Positions 24,486 through 37,338 of a DNA stretch of 64,000 nucleotides are shown here, one piece after another. The stretch lies in contig CM032797.1 in the NCBI GenBank assembly GCA_019155185.1, positions 4,100,881 to 4,164,880 of the forward strand, read 5' to 3'. The DNA is from Beaufortia kweichowensis. Taxonomy: Eukaryota; Chordata; Actinopteri; Cypriniformes; Gastromyzontidae. A program made the position numbers and the translations under genes. The notes beneath the pieces were generated by a model. That model ran no database searches. It worked only from the letters and a program-made list of their open reading frames with translations, and was not told the DNA's origin. Positions within the stretch are counted from its first letter, which is position 1; each line of letters opens with the position of its first letter.

Positions 24486-27400
24486 TCCAGCTCTTCAACA
24501 CATATTATTATCCAAATTACAGCAAAATGCTCCCGGTAACTCGACTCAGACACGCAATATGCAGTTTAAAGCATTTCTGTCTTTTGCTCTAAAACACAGC
24601 CAGGATATCTGAAGTGAGCTGAATGATTTAGGTTACAAATTGTAGCTAATTATATTTTTATTATTTCTATAATTATTACAAGTATTCTTGTAATGATATG
24701 TTTTCATAAAATAAACAGGCGTAATTTTTAAGAATGTTTAAATAAGAATATAAGATGATGTATAAGAAAGAGTAAAGCAAAAACAATCATTGTTTATCTA
24801 CATGTCTTGATGTGTAAGATTTGGAGATGTTATTAAATGAAAATGTTTTATATATGATGTTTGATTATATATTTACCATATTTCATGGATTGTGCTGTTA
24901 AAAGGAACAGTAAATGTTCTTTTTTTGTGCTGCAATATCCTGCTTTGTCAAGCTATAAAATAAAACTAATCTATAAAGAAGAAAACTAGATGCTTAATTG
25001 CAGTTTTGACCAGAGTCATTAAATTAGTGTCAGACAGCGGTTTTGGATTGATTTGCAATCTGTGTCGCTTTGTGTTATTTTGTTTATAATCTTCATCATG
25101 ACTTTATTCCTCTCTCTCCAGGTGGTGCCCTCGGCTCCTGCGGTCGGGGATTCGGATTACTCTGACCCTTTTGATGCCCGGCCGGACCCACGGTCCAGAC
25201 CCGACTGGGAACACGACACGGTAGAAACCTGCAGCAGTTACATGGAGCCATTTGAAGCTCAACAATTCATAAACGGTAAAACACTACAACTAAGATTAAC
25301 AGTGATACAAGAGTGTTCCTGTAACTTGGTTGGTCATGGGTTTAATTCCCATATACCACAAATACAAATAAAATCTATTGAATGCTTTGGATGTATAAAT
25401 GACTGCAAAGTGGCAATGGGTACCAAAAGTGTACCAAAATATTTGTGGCTCGTAGGGACAAAAAAGTAAATAAAACATATTTGGAAGTAAATGAAAGTGT
25501 ATTGTTGTCCAGACCTCCAGCGCGGCACAGATTGGGGCAGGAGCAGCCCGCAGCTCTACGACAGCCCATATGAAGAGAGAGACCGACCCCGAGGGACCCC
25601 AACAGAGGACGAGAGAGAGAGCCGTCTGCCTCAAGATGATGAGAGACCTGCGGATGAGTACGATCAGCCCTGGGAGTGGAAGAAGGAGAACATCTCGAAA
25701 GCTTTCGCCGGTAAGAACCATTGTTGGGTGGAGGTGGACTCGCATTTATGTCATTTCAGTCCGGTTCTTTGACCTATATTTAGACACAGATTGTGTTTAA
25801 AGTGTTTAAGTATGCTTTCTGCATATGAAACAGTATTTGAACACTATGTATTTCAAGAGTTACATTGCTGTCACATAATATTATGTCATACACAATCTCC
25901 AAATTAAGAGATCTTGCTCATTATGTGTATAGCTTACATACAATATACATCAGCAATGGTAACATTATGGGCCATTCCAAACATATTGAAACTAAAAATC
26001 GAACTAAAATATTATTATCTATTAGTAGTAGTATTTGGGTTGTGAACAGTATTTCACTTCACCAGAGGATTACATTTTTCTCTCTACTAAAGTTAGTTAA
26101 GGGCAATTCCATGAGGTTTACATGATAGCTCACATGTCAATATTTTGTCATTTAAATAGCCATGTATTTAAGGTGTCATGTGTTAAAGTTTTAAAAGCAT
26201 GATTTTTCCATAGTGGAAAAAAATAAAGCATGCATTTGTCACATACATAACAATCCATCCATTCCTTATAAATGAGCATATGAAAATTAAAATGAAATAA
26301 CCATTTTATGTTCTTTGAAGAGTCATCTCCTCTCCTTTTTTTGCTTCTGGTTTGTGTATTTTAATTCACAGAAATCCTACAAAGTTAGTTGCCTCTCAAA
26401 AACGTGTTCTTTTTTGTCACATCCATAACACATGAATATTTCCCTCATCTAGAATAAAAAATATGTAAATATCTGATATTTTTCTTATGTCTTTATCAAC
26501 AGGGGATTATGAAAATATGAACAGATGGTTCAATATATTGATAAGAAAAACATTCTTTGAGATTTTATATTTTAAGACTGCAAATATGAATATGAAAAGG
26601 AATAGATTGGTAAATAACTCCCGTCTGATGTTACCCATATGAAGGAGTGTAGGGATCTAGGATGAGAGAGTGAGGCGAGGAAATCAGTGATGCAGAAAGA
26701 TCAGATGTGCAGAATCTCTGCTACTGTTGTTTATGCATGACAAAAACACTACTTTTTCTCCATTCCTCATTTAGTCCGTATTACAGATGTTTATGTTTAT
26801 AACTGTTGTCCTGTAGTGACGTTTGATGCGAGAGACTGGGATCAGTCCACACTGCCCCGTGATGAGCCGCACTGGAGCGCAGGAGCGTCCAGATCCGGAC
26901 CCAGCAGCCTGCGTAAACCCAACTCTCCTCACAGCGTCCTGGGTGAGAGAGTCGACCCCACGCTGCCCCTGGAGAAACAGGTGTATGTACTTACACATGC
27001 TGCTTAACAAATCAGCTAAAGAAAGACGACTGATATACACTCATCACGTGATGTATTTTAAGGTGGTATCACGGTGCACTGACCCGCTCTGAAGCTGAAT
27101 CTCTGCTCACGCTGTGTAAAGAATGCAGTTATCTGGTGAGAAAGAGTCAGACCAGCCGAAACGACTACTCGCTCTCTCTCAGGTACAGTTACCAAAGTCT
27201 CAGACCATTATGCAGTTATTGTAATAGTGTAAATTATTTCTGTTTAAATAGGTTTATGCTTCTCTAATTGCTCTGATTGTTGATGTGGGACCTCTTGTAT
27301 TAAACTTTGCATGGATTTCGTCCTTGAAGTGTCGTAGGTTGTGCACATTAGTACGCAGGTCTTTGCAATCAGATTTTCAGCATTTGATGCTTTTTTATAA

Positions 27401-27692
27401 TGCTCCAATCTGTAACTTTCCTGTATTACAAAATTTCAGGTTCCCTGCTGCCTTTATTCTGTTTTGAAAAAGCAACAATGAATCTCCGTCTGTGTCTCTC
27501 CGCAGGAGCTGTCACGGGTTCATGCACATGAAGTTCACACAGTCTCGTGATGGGAAGTTCATCCTGGGTGAAAACAGTCCTCCGTTTGACTCCATCTCTG
27601 AAGTCATCCATTACTACACCACTAACAAGCTGCCCATCCGTGGAGCGGAGCACCTGTCCCTGCTGTTTCCAGTGCTGGTGCAGACGCTCTGA
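23138..27692 (+). CDS. shd: SH2 domain-containing adapter protein D homolog, complete, 6 coding exons, 385 aa
   Basis: Coding exons: 23138-23470, 25122-25275, 25513-25710, 26817-26982, 27063-27182, 27506-27692 (stop TGA). Phases join to 385 codons; the human protein is 340 aa. It is a cytoplasmic adaptor of the SHB/SHD/SHE/SHF group that links tyrosine kinases to downstream partners. The family signature is clear: start MAKWFRNQLSLG, PPQPPKPDYTESEILRAY, LDFEDPYEP, KHRLIKVESQ, then tyrosine motifs SDYSDPFDARP, SYMEPFEAQ and QLYDSPYEE, and ADEYDQPWEWKK. The C-terminal SH2 domain starts at about W285 (WYHGALTRSEAE) and has its phosphotyrosine-binding arginine at R310 (SYLVRKS); it ends EHLSLLFPVLVQTL. 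The fourth coding exon ends CAGGT|GTATGT, not at the earlier CAG|GT, because only the former keeps the frame into WYHG. The ATG follows an acceptor by 4 nt. Confidence 0.95.
24446..24483 (+). repeat. (CT)n microsatellite
   Basis: About 18 CT units in the first coding intron of shd. Confidence 0.9.
26101..26590 (-). mobile_element. GGCAATTCCA-family element in shd intron
   Basis: Begins GGGCAATTCCATG, the reverse complement of the family's right end, and runs through AGAGTCATCTC, TTTTAATTCACAGAAATCC and TTGTCACATCC to about 26590. It lies in the intron between the third and fourth coding exons of shd. Confidence 0.65.
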
Positions 27693-28311
27693 GGACAAAC
27701 ACATGCTCGTAAAACGCTCATACTCGCTCAGGGCTTACACACACGCATTATACTGCTTAGTTTTGAAATCGATTTTGATGTTGGTTTGACTTTTGAGAGA
27801 TTGAATCTAAACCTGGTGTATATGTGCACACAGTCAGTCTGTAGTTGACGGTGTTTTGACGCGCTACACGCATGTGACGCGTCGACTGATGGAGGTTTAT
27901 TCTCTGCACCGCTGGACTCACACAGAGAACTGCAGTATTATCTTAAATCGGTCTGCTCCAAAGCTTCAAATGATAGATTTACAGCACCCCAAAATGGTAT
28001 TATTTCCTCTCGTGTCATTTAAAATCTGAATGATGAATACCAAGAAGAGTTTCCGAACATGCACTTTTTTCTGTGTTGCATTGTGTTTTCAACATGATTG
28101 TGACTACATCTGTCAAGTACAAAAAACATAAAAGCAGTTCATGCGAGTCTATGTTGTCTGCTATATTTCAAGACAAGGAAATCCTGCTTTAGATAAAAAA
28201 TGTTGCTTTAATGCGCAAAGCTTTAGATCTCATTTGTGTTGGAACCACATGCAACATGGCCATTCAGATATTCGTAGCATTGATCAGTTTTATCTTTTAG
28301 TATTTTTTTCA

Positions 28312-28317
28312 ATTAAA
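28312..28317 (+). other. Possible shd polyadenylation signal (ATTAAA)
   Basis: ATTAAA lies 620 nt downstream of the shd stop. It is the first plausible signal I noticed; the true 3' end could be elsewhere. Confidence 0.25.
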
Positions 28318-29450
28318 CATGGGTTGAAAATGATATGAGAGTGATATGAAATGATAAAAGATAAAAGATGTTTTATTTTAGGGCTGAACTGTTTATTTGA
28401 AATCTGATAAATTGTAGACAAACCAAAGTGTTTATACCAAGGATTTTACAGACTTTGAGTGTTACAGGACAAAACAAACAAGTGGCTGGATGAAGTATTT
28501 GTTTTAGTTTTTAGTTTAGCTCCAAACAGGAATCCAGCTCTTAACATCCCTGCGTCAGACAGTAGAAAAGATGAGTAAGACATAAATTACACGACAGAAG
28601 TTATATTCAACACTGGAATGTTTAGAAAGTGACTTTCTCCTGACCGGATGACCATCTGTGCACAATGCTGTTATTCAATCCAGTGCTGCAGGAACAGGAA
28701 GTGATGACCACCCTCTGGCTTGAAAGGAAGTGATGTCACTTAAAGAGACTTCACACTTCTTTCATCATTTATTCATCCTCGTGTTATTCCAAACCTGTAT
28801 GATCTTCATTTACATCCATTGTATGAGCAAATAACCACAGAGACATCAGGGTTATAAATGAATTTGTATTTTAGGGTGAACTATCATTGTACACTACCAG
28901 CAACCCATCAGTAGGACATCTTAGCAATATTTAGCAATGCTTTGTGAGAAAGTTTAGTTTCAGTCATCTTGGGTTTGTCTTCCCCAAGACTAATTATTAA
29001 AATCCACTAAACATATTAATCTGTTGAAAACTGTATTTTTTGTGAAAGCAAACAAACACTAGTACTTTCCTTTTCACATGGTAAGCCTTGTGATATTGTG
29101 AAAATGAGAAATAGCTTTAATATTGATTAGCAGAAAACTGTAAAGTAATTTTGTGGTGACTTTACCTGTATGTCAAGCAGAGGCTGATGGGAATAAAACC
29201 ACAAACACACACTTGTGTAGTTTTGGGAATTTTCACATGTGATCTAGAGATCCACACAGTAGCTGTTTGTTTTGATGACTGTAACTGTAGTGATTTCTTT
29301 CTTTTACTGTTTTACAGCTTTTGATTTCTTTGGAATAAAATATGAGTTGTTTCCTATGAAGAAGGTCTGTGTTGAATTATTATTGCATAGATGTATTTTT
29401 GTGGTAGTTATCATCAACATAAGAAACCTGACTGGATGAGATGTTGCTGC

Positions 29451-29523
29451 TCTCTCTCTCTCTCTCTCTCTCTCTCGTTCTCTCTCGCTCTCTCTCTCGT
29501 TCTCTCTCGCTCTCTCTCTCTCT
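29451..29523 (+). repeat. (CT)n microsatellite with CG interruptions
   Basis: CT units broken by repeated CTCGTTCTCTCGCT segments, in the shd-theg spacer. Confidence 0.9.
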
Positions 29524-30716
29524 TTATTGCACAGTGTAAAAATGAGGTCAGATCTCCATGTGAGTTGGCTTATACATGCTCTGTTGTTGACTGAGATCAA
29601 ATGGTTTCTGGATTTGTGTAGTGCTTTCTTTATGTTGGCAGTTTGCTTGGAAGTGATGTAGACTGTCAAGTCTCATCTGAAACCTCTGATATTGTACAGC
29701 TGACCTGGTCTGTCTCCGTTCATCTCTGCATCAGGATTTAAATGAACCTAACAGCATTTAAAGCATGTTGTCCACAGTTCTTCACAGCAATGCCATTTTT
29801 GTCTCCTTAAAACCCAGAAGGATTTTTCAACTTGTTGAGGGCTGAAGAACTTTTCGGGGAATCTTTTGTGAAACAGAAAGGTTCTGCAGATGTTAAATGA
29901 TTCTTCTATGGCATCATGTAGCACCTTTATTTTTAGGGGTAGCTTTTAATAGATGGATTGTGGATGATGGAGTGTTTTTGACACGTGACTTTGTTGTAGG
30001 TGAGAGAGAGAGAGCTGTGTGTGTAAGCAGGTGTGACATGTACCGGTCACTGATGTGAAAACATTTCATCAGTTGCTGTGTCAAAAGAAGTTCCTGAACA
30101 ACCGCTGGTCTCCATGGCAACAGCTGGTCCTGCAGCCTCCCTTTGGTCCAGTTCTTCATGACCTCGGCCCTCAGTTTAAATGACTGAACTACAGCTGAAG
30201 TTCACATAAGGCACATAATTACATGATTAAGTTTAACATTTAAGTTCATGATTAAGATAAGCAAATTGAACAAACATCTGACATTAAACATTGTATTTGA
30301 CCTTTCAGGAACATGAATAACACCTCAAATCAAATGTCTTCTGTTTTCAACCTCATCTAAAGCTGTTTTAGTCTGTACATCTGCTCAAATGCTTAAAAGA
30401 GCTACATTAAAAAGTGTAATTTTACAAATTGACATAGAAATGAGTGCCAAATGAAGCAATATTTCTTACACTTGCTAAAGACAAATGATCTGTTTAAGGA
30501 TCTCTCAGTATTAGTTTAAGTTATTCGACTTATTATCATAACTAAACATCCAGACAGATTAAAAAGTGTCCAGTGAAACAGGGCAGATCTTGTGTTTTCA
30601 GATTTGAAGTGGTTTTCATGACACTTTTGTAAATTTATTCTGCATGTGCATGCTGACTCACTGCTGTGTTATTGTTTTTTTACCAGTGTCTACATGTACA
30701 GTGAATTTTGCACATC

Positions 30717-30763
30717 ATGAATACTTCAGCATGTCGAAACAAACAGATGGATTATAGCCTAAG
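30717..30763 (+). CDS. Candidate first coding exon of the theg-like gene
   Basis: An ATG opens 15 codons plus 2 nt, ending at AAG|GTGACA. This phase joins the acceptor at 32427 without a frameshift (AG plus G makes Arg before RSVYWLDE). The donor is weak and the peptide is not recognised, so it is only a candidate. Confidence 0.22.
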
Positions 30764-32426
30764 GTGACAGCACGGCCCTGTTTACATGAACTTTTCTCTA
30801 ACACTCCCTTTCATTCCTCAAAGATCATCAAAAGCTCCAAACTTAATGAAATGTGTGTTTGCAAAATATACCTTTAACCTCATTATTATGCTGTTTAAAG
30901 ATTAATAGAACCTGTTGAACATGACATAAATAATGGCTCTCTTATTTTTTAATATACATTTCTGGTCTTATAGCACATAATTCAGTTCATGCTGTTTCAA
31001 AGAAATATGTTGTTCTCATGTTTAACCCTTTGTTGTTTTTGTTTATCAGATTCATTTGACTTTGGTATTTTCCAGGCATATCTTTTGGTCCCAGCTCTCA
31101 AAGACTGCAGGGCAAACCAGCAGTAATGGGTTTGTGTGTTTGTTTTAAACAGCTCAATGCTTTAAACAGTTCACATTTGATACATGTTGTGTTTCATAAT
31201 TGTTTTACTGCATAAAAAACATAAAGCCGTTAATATTATACAATATATATTATATATTGTATAATTATTATATTATAAAAATATTATTATAATATTATAT
31301 TATAAAATAAGTCATTTTATCCCATAATACATTTTTGAACTTTATAATGCAATTTTTGGAATGTTGGTCTATATAAAATTGGATATAAACCCCCTTGGGT
31401 TTTAGAACCACGTGACACAGAGCCTGTATGTAAAATTGTTATTCAGCCGTTTACTTTTTCGCTTAAATCATGTTTCTTTAATAATTATTTTTAATGTCAT
31501 AGGTGAAAAACACATTTTACGCGATGTGATCCTTAATAAATAAAAAATAAATGATCCAAAGAAAGATTATTGTTTGAACGTGCACGCGCTGCATTCATCA
31601 AAGCTTATTGTTGTAAACTCAATTTGATAGCGATTTAAATATGGAAAAGATCTCTTAATATCAGTTTTCGTTTCATGATCTGCTTTATCTGTCCAGAAGA
31701 CATGACTCAAACCCAACCTGCTTAAATTCCCAGACGGGTACACAAACATTAACAGATTATAAATGTACATTTGTGCACATCATTAACACACATCAATTTG
31801 AATATTTGTGCTTACAATTTTGCTTCATTTTTATCTTCTGAACTGCTATTATATTAAATTAAAGAAAGTAAAAAAAGTGAATATACACATAAACATACAT
31901 TACACACATATTGTCAACCATGTTATAAAATGTCTTTTACTTACTAATTTTAAGAAAAAAGAGTGCAAAATTAAGTATTTTCAACCAGTAAGACGCACAT
32001 CAAATATTGTAATGTAAAGACAGACACAGTTTGGAAAAGTTCCTAAAAATATGATTTTATCTTATTCAATTGTAGTTTATTCCTGATGTTCCTTCCAGAA
32101 AGATTAACAATGGTAAAAAAAAGAAGTAAAATGTAAAATTGTAATCCATGTTTTTTGTTGCACTGATTTGTATTTGTGTACCCATGATTTTACTACACAT
32201 AACATGGATAAAATATGATTACTGTAGCAAAACCATAGTTAATTTGGATTTACTATAGTTTATAGTTTTTGTTTTTTAATTTAAGTAAAATCATAGTTAA
32301 TTTTATAAGGGACATCCATCAACAGTTTTATACATTCCTGCAGATGCTTTAATGCTTTTTGTATTTAAGCATTTATGTCTGGGATTTGACTGTGATGATT
32401 GTTTGAGTTTGTTTAAATGTTTATAG

Positions 32427-35400
32427 GCGATCAGTATACTGGCTTGATGAAATACCAGCAGAGTCGAAGAAGACCTCATCTACTGCCTTTGGTATGGAAG
32501 TCACTTCTGAAATATCACTATAATTTCTGCCATTTTAAGTTGATTCTCTTTACTGGAAATAACATCCAGTTTATCTCTGCAGAGTAGACAATATACAATA
32601 GACAAAATTTATGATGCCAATAAGCTTACGTTTTCAATTTTAGGAGGTTAAAGATTTAGACAGTTTTTTTATTTCATTTCCTGTTATTGTTCATTGGAAT
32701 GTATTTTCTGTAAAGATTGTGAGATGATGTGTTGATTTTGTCTCCACAGAATTAACTCCACGCTTGGAGCAGCTCGCCAAGATCAAAAAACCGGTCCGTT
32801 TTTTTGAGGAGAGCAGGTGAATAATGTAAAGCACAAAGTAACTTTATTAATGAATTTATTATTATTATAATAAGTATTATTAGTATTAGTCTGTTCGCTT
32901 CAAAAGATCACACATACACTTAATTCTGAAACCTACATTTAAAACATTCAACTTAAGAAAATGTCACATATCAGTCATAAAAGGGGGAAACCCCTGAATT
33001 TTCACACTTTTATTTGGGTTATTCCCTTTTTTCATGTTTGTAGGAATCTAGTGTCTCATGCAAGTAAGAGTAAGAGATAATATACAACTGTTTATTATCA
33101 GGAGAACCAGACTGAATCATACATCACACTGTCTTTACTTATAACATACATAAATAAACTGACGTTACTTCACTTTAGTCTGAATAAGAGTTCATAATCA
33201 TATTTGTTTTCATTTCATTTGATCTTTGTTGAAATGCACAAACAGTAACTTCACCGCAGCGGCTCGTCATAGATCTCAACAGTACAGTATCTGTTCAGAG
33301 TTTAATCACACAGGCAATAAAGCAGAACTATAATAATAATCATCTTCAGGCAATAACAGCTCTCACAGTCTTCATTCAAAAACAAAGTCTCAGGCTTTAT
33401 TCTCTGACTGTATTCTCAACAGATAACTACACCTGTAATCAGTTAATAAGCAGATATGAATCCACGTCTCTCAGGTGCAATCTGATGACTAAGTTTTTTG
33501 ATACTGATGTCTGTCTGTGGTTCTCTTTAAAGCAGGTCATCTGAATGGACGGTTAGTCCTGCAGCTCTGAAAGCTCGTCCATCTCAAAGACTGTGTTCTC
33601 TGTCATTACCTCGTTCCCCCGCAGACGGCTGGCGGCCCGATCGGCCCCTGCCGGCCCCTGTGAGTAAATGCACTGCGTATTATGATGCTCTTCACTTGTT
33701 GAGTCCTTCTGGTCATAAACTTACAGATCATTATTTTTTGTTAGTTTAGTAAATGTACATTTTATTGAAAACGTTTATTTATACTGATATTGTTTTTGTC
33801 AAACTGTTGTTTGTATACAAAATCTGTAAGGCTGCTTTGTAACAATAGAAAATTGTAAAAAGCGCTAAAGAAAAAAAACGTTTACTTTAAAGAAATATGA
33901 AAAAGAAAATATATATATATGTGTCATATGTAACATCTAAAATGCTTAGTTATATCTTATTTATTTATTGGTTTATTTCAATAAGCACAAAAACATACTG
34001 AAACATACTGAAAAATATACAATCAGCATGTGCTGATTTACAAACAATGAATGCATGTTTTATATGTGTTTTTGTGGTAATATTAAATATTTTTTGGTAA
34101 CACTTTACAATAAGCTTGTATTTGTTAACATTAGTTAATGCATAAGCTAATATGAACTAACAATGAACAATATAATCTTCTACAGCATGTATTAGTCTTA
34201 GATGATGTTAATTTTGCCATTTACTAATAATAATGTTTGAAATCAAAAGTTGTATCTGTTAACATGAGTTACTGCACACGCACATGAACTATAGTGTTGG
34301 TATGAACTAACATTAACAAAGATTAATAAATGCTAAAAAATGTTTAGCTTATGTTAGCTTACGCATTTACTAATGTTAACAAATACAACCTTAATGTAAG
34401 GCGTTTGCGTTTTGCTTATTTCTGTCTTTGCAGCAACATAGAATCGGTTAATACTATAAATGAATATAATATATCCACACATGCATGTATATACATACGC
34501 ACACCTAAGGATAAAAGCTCAGTGAATGATAGACGTCTTGTGTTTGTTTCTTGTGTCCTCACAGTTGAATGTTGCAGTTAAAACATTCAGGGCGAGCCCG
34601 AGGATCTGTCGGCTGGCACAGCCAAAACACATGAAGATGATGTTGAGCAGCTTTAGTGATGAATCAAGTGTTCACACAGTCTCTGTTCCCACGGCAACAC
34701 CATCCGCTCGTGTACTGCTGCTGGCCTGTGAGTCCATATCACCACGTTTACACATCTAAATATTTAAAAACTGGTCAGCTTGTGACTGTTCTGTTACTAA
34801 AATTATTAATAAATTTCATACAAACTTTGTTTTGTGGATTATTTTAGGCATGTACCTTCTCTTTTTGGTTGTTGTAAACTTAAAAATCTAAAAGATGATG
34901 TCATCGTAACATTTGCATCTTTACACTGTAATGAGGGTGTCAGAGAGTATTTAGTCAAAAATTGTAAATGCTGAGTTTTGTTTAAAGATTTAAACTCTAG
35001 ATTTAAATGAGGAAATCTAGTTTAACAATTGCATGTGTAACTCAAGAAGTTCACTAACAAACAATATTTGATGGTCTAAATCAAGCTTATTTGAAAACCT
35101 TATCTAAAGTTTTATTTTGACAGAAGTTTAGTCATTTTAAAACTGACTATTTTTTTTGATATTGCCAAAACAACAGTGCAAATAAATGTCAATAATAAAC
35201 ATATGAATAAAAATATTAAATATTAAAGTCACTGGCTAACGTTTATCATAAAGATGTACATAGACACCTAACAACTATGATACTAGAAAGTTGGAAGATG
35301 TGTTTCAGTTGTTTCATTACGCTTGAGAACTCTTTCATGAATTTTATATCAGGGCTTCTCAGTTTATCTAATAATGTAAAAATGCATTTGGTTTATTTTT

Positions 35401-35819
35401 TCTATTTAGCATCCTGCAGCATTTAAATTACTTATATTATTATTCTTTCTCAACTTTCCTAAAGTAATCCAAACAAATCTTTAATAAAATATTATCCTTC
35501 ATATACAAAGGAATTTATTCAACAGTTGACATACTTCATTTTTCTTTTTCCACTCGTAGCTCCTAAGCAGGTTCATCCACAGCACGTTCTCGCTCGTCCG
35601 GTGTCGTGGCCGATTCCAAATCATGTTCTGAAGGCTGCAGCCGGTGAGAGACTGAAGCTTCTGTCTCGACCAAAGACCCGTCAGGCTCTATTTGATGGAT
35701 ATGACCCGTACAGGGTCAGTCCTTCTGCCCGGGCCGCCACCGCCTCCCCGAGACTACTGGAGCTTTCTTTACCCTTACCACAAAATGTAAAGGCTTATAA
35801 ACGTCTTCATCTGAAATGA
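32427..35819 (+). CDS. theg: THEG-repeat protein (sperm microtubule-associated protein 2 type), 5 exons, 5' end unresolved
   Basis: Exons: 32427-32491, 32750-32816, 33536-33659, 34565-34727, 35560-35819 (stop TGA at 35817). Phases join across all five to about 226 codons; the first begins after an acceptor, so an upstream start exon is missing. The protein contains about six diverged copies of the THEG repeat, a roughly 20-residue unit with core xPRlxxLaxPK: LTPRLEQLAKIK, PSQRLCSLSLPR, SPRICRLAQPK, PSARVLLLASPK, GERLKLLSRPK and SPRLLELSLPL. The family is expressed in haploid male germ cells and associates with sperm axonemal microtubules; that role is taken from the family, not shown here. 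The neighbourhood (shd upstream, plpp2-like downstream) fits human 19p13.3 where THEG lies, so theg is preferred over the theg-like paralogue on another human chromosome. Confidence 0.82.
34096..34399 (+). mobile_element. MITE with about 46-bp terminal inverted repeats
   Basis: The left end GGTAACACTTTACAATAAGC and right end ACAACCTTAATGTAA are inverted repeats (both contain TTGTATTTGTTAACATTAG or its complement). It is 304 bp and non-coding, in the intron before theg-like exon 34565-34727. A fragment of the same family lies near 44645-44680. Confidence 0.75.
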
Positions 35820-36128
35820 AGTGTTGTGATAATATAGCAAAAGCAATTCCTTTACAATTCCACAATTCTTATAATATTGTATTTTATTTTAGTTTTTGTC
35901 AGAAATTTGTTTATTTTATTAATCGTCTTTTTATCAAAAGATACTGTTTAGATTTCTAGCATTTTTATCATTATCATCTTTACTGACATTATTACATTTA
36001 TTTGTTGTTAAAAACATTTCAAATGAGGTAAAAATTTTAATTTTTAAAGTAGATATAAACTGTCATTTTATTACAGATTGCTATGGATCTTTTTTAGAGT
36101 CTCTGTCAAGGTTTTTTCAAGACAGTGA

Positions 36129-36134
36129 ATTAAA
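36129..36134 (+). other. Possible polyadenylation signal of the theg-like gene (ATTAAA)
   Basis: ATTAAA occurs 310 nt after the stop codon and is followed by an A-rich run. It is a weak assignment. Confidence 0.2.
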
Positions 36135-36466
36135 AAAGAAACAAAATGTCTGTTTAATTGCCTCATAGTTTGAGATCATCTGGTGTAAACACGCATTCAG
36201 GAGATTGGTAATGACTCACGATCATTTGATTGTTTCCCTTCAGGGATTGTCTTGTGTATGTTCTGTGTATGGCTTTTATTAAACTCTCTGAGGAACGAGC
36301 TTATGATTATTTCATGGCTTATGAGAAATATTATAGTTCATCTATCATTATGTGTGGCTGGTGGATTGGAGTGGTGGAGTAAACAGCTATTATGTAAAAC
36401 GGATAAATCATTAGATATCAGTGCAGTTATAGGAGTGTGTTAACATTGCCAAGCGTCATTATTCAT

Positions 36467-36615
36467 TTTACATTTATGCATTTGGCAGATGCTTTTATCC
36501 AAAGCAATTTACTGTGCATTTAAAGTGTACATATTATTGGTCTGTTTGTGTGTTCACTGGGAATCAAATCTGTAACCTTTGTGCTGCTTACACAATGCTA
36601 TACCACAGTGTGACT
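36467..36615 (-). mobile_element. tRNA-derived SINE, minus orientation
   Basis: Read on the minus strand: a tRNA-like head with GCATTGTGTAAGCAGCAC and a box B-like GGTTACAGATTTGATTCCC, then the tail TTTGGATAAAAGCATCTGCC. It lies between the theg-like gene and the minisatellite. Confidence 0.65.
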
Positions 36616-36720
36616 TATGATTTTTATTCGGTGGGTGATAAAATCTCACCTTAAAAACTTTGAAGGAGTCTTAATAGGAACCATATTATTCAGTATGGCC
36701 TCTTTTGACTTGGACCAATA

Positions 36721-37338
36721 AGCAACACACTAGCAACCTCCCAGAATGCCATAGCAACTACAGCAACACACTAGCAACCTCCCAGAATGCCATAGCAACT
36801 ACAGCAACACACTAGCAACCTCCCAGAATGCCATACAGCAACACACTAGCAACTCCCAGAGCCATAGCAACTACAACACACTAGCAACCTCCCAGAATGC
36901 CATAGCAACTACACTAGCAACCTCCCAGAATGCCATAGCAACTACAGCAACACACTAGCAACCTCCCAGAATGCCATAGCAACACACTAGCAACCTCCTA
37001 GAATGCCATAGCAACTACAGCAACACACTAGCAACCTCCCAGAATGCCATAGCAACACACTAGCAACCTCCTGCCATAGCAACACACTAGCAATGCCATG
37101 CCAAGCAACTACAGCAACACACTAGCAACCTCCCAGAATGCAACCTCCCAGACACTAGCAACCATAGCCACTACAGCAACACACTAGCAACCTCCCAGAA
37201 TGCCATAGCAACACACTAGCAACCTCCTAGAATGCCATAGCAACTACAGCAACACACTAGCAACCTCCCAGAATGCCATAGCAACTACAGCAACACACTA
37301 GCAACCTCCCAGAATGCCATAGCAACACACTAGCAACC
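36721..37338 (+). repeat. Minisatellite, about 41-bp unit, roughly 15 degenerate copies
   Basis: The unit begins AGCAACACACTAGCAACCTC and continues CCAGAATGCCATAGCAACTAC. Copies differ mainly by loss of the CATAGCAACTAC part, giving short and long variants in irregular order. It lies between the theg-like gene and the cytokine receptor. A short diverged relative in the opposite orientation is at about 5395-5490. Confidence 0.95.

Larger units (their letters stand above)
27693..32426. other. shd 3' UTR and spacer before the theg-like gene; no certain gene
   Basis: AT-rich sequence with a (CT)n run at 29451-29523, a fragment of a TTAA-type MITE near 28760-28800, a GGTTCT-type fold-back repeat at about 29760-29940, and an AT palindrome at 31236-31264. 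A possible first exon of the theg-like gene lies at 30717-30763. Other ORFs are short and match nothing I recognise. Confidence 0.55.

Noticed and set aside
25306..25400. Possible tRNA gene (GGGTTTAATTCCC box B-like).
   Set aside because: No complete cloverleaf or box A; it fits a SINE fragment in an shd intron.
26981..26982. Ending the shd exon at CAG before GT (26980).
   Set aside because: That choice breaks the frame into the SH2 domain; CAGGT|GTATGT keeps WYHG in frame.
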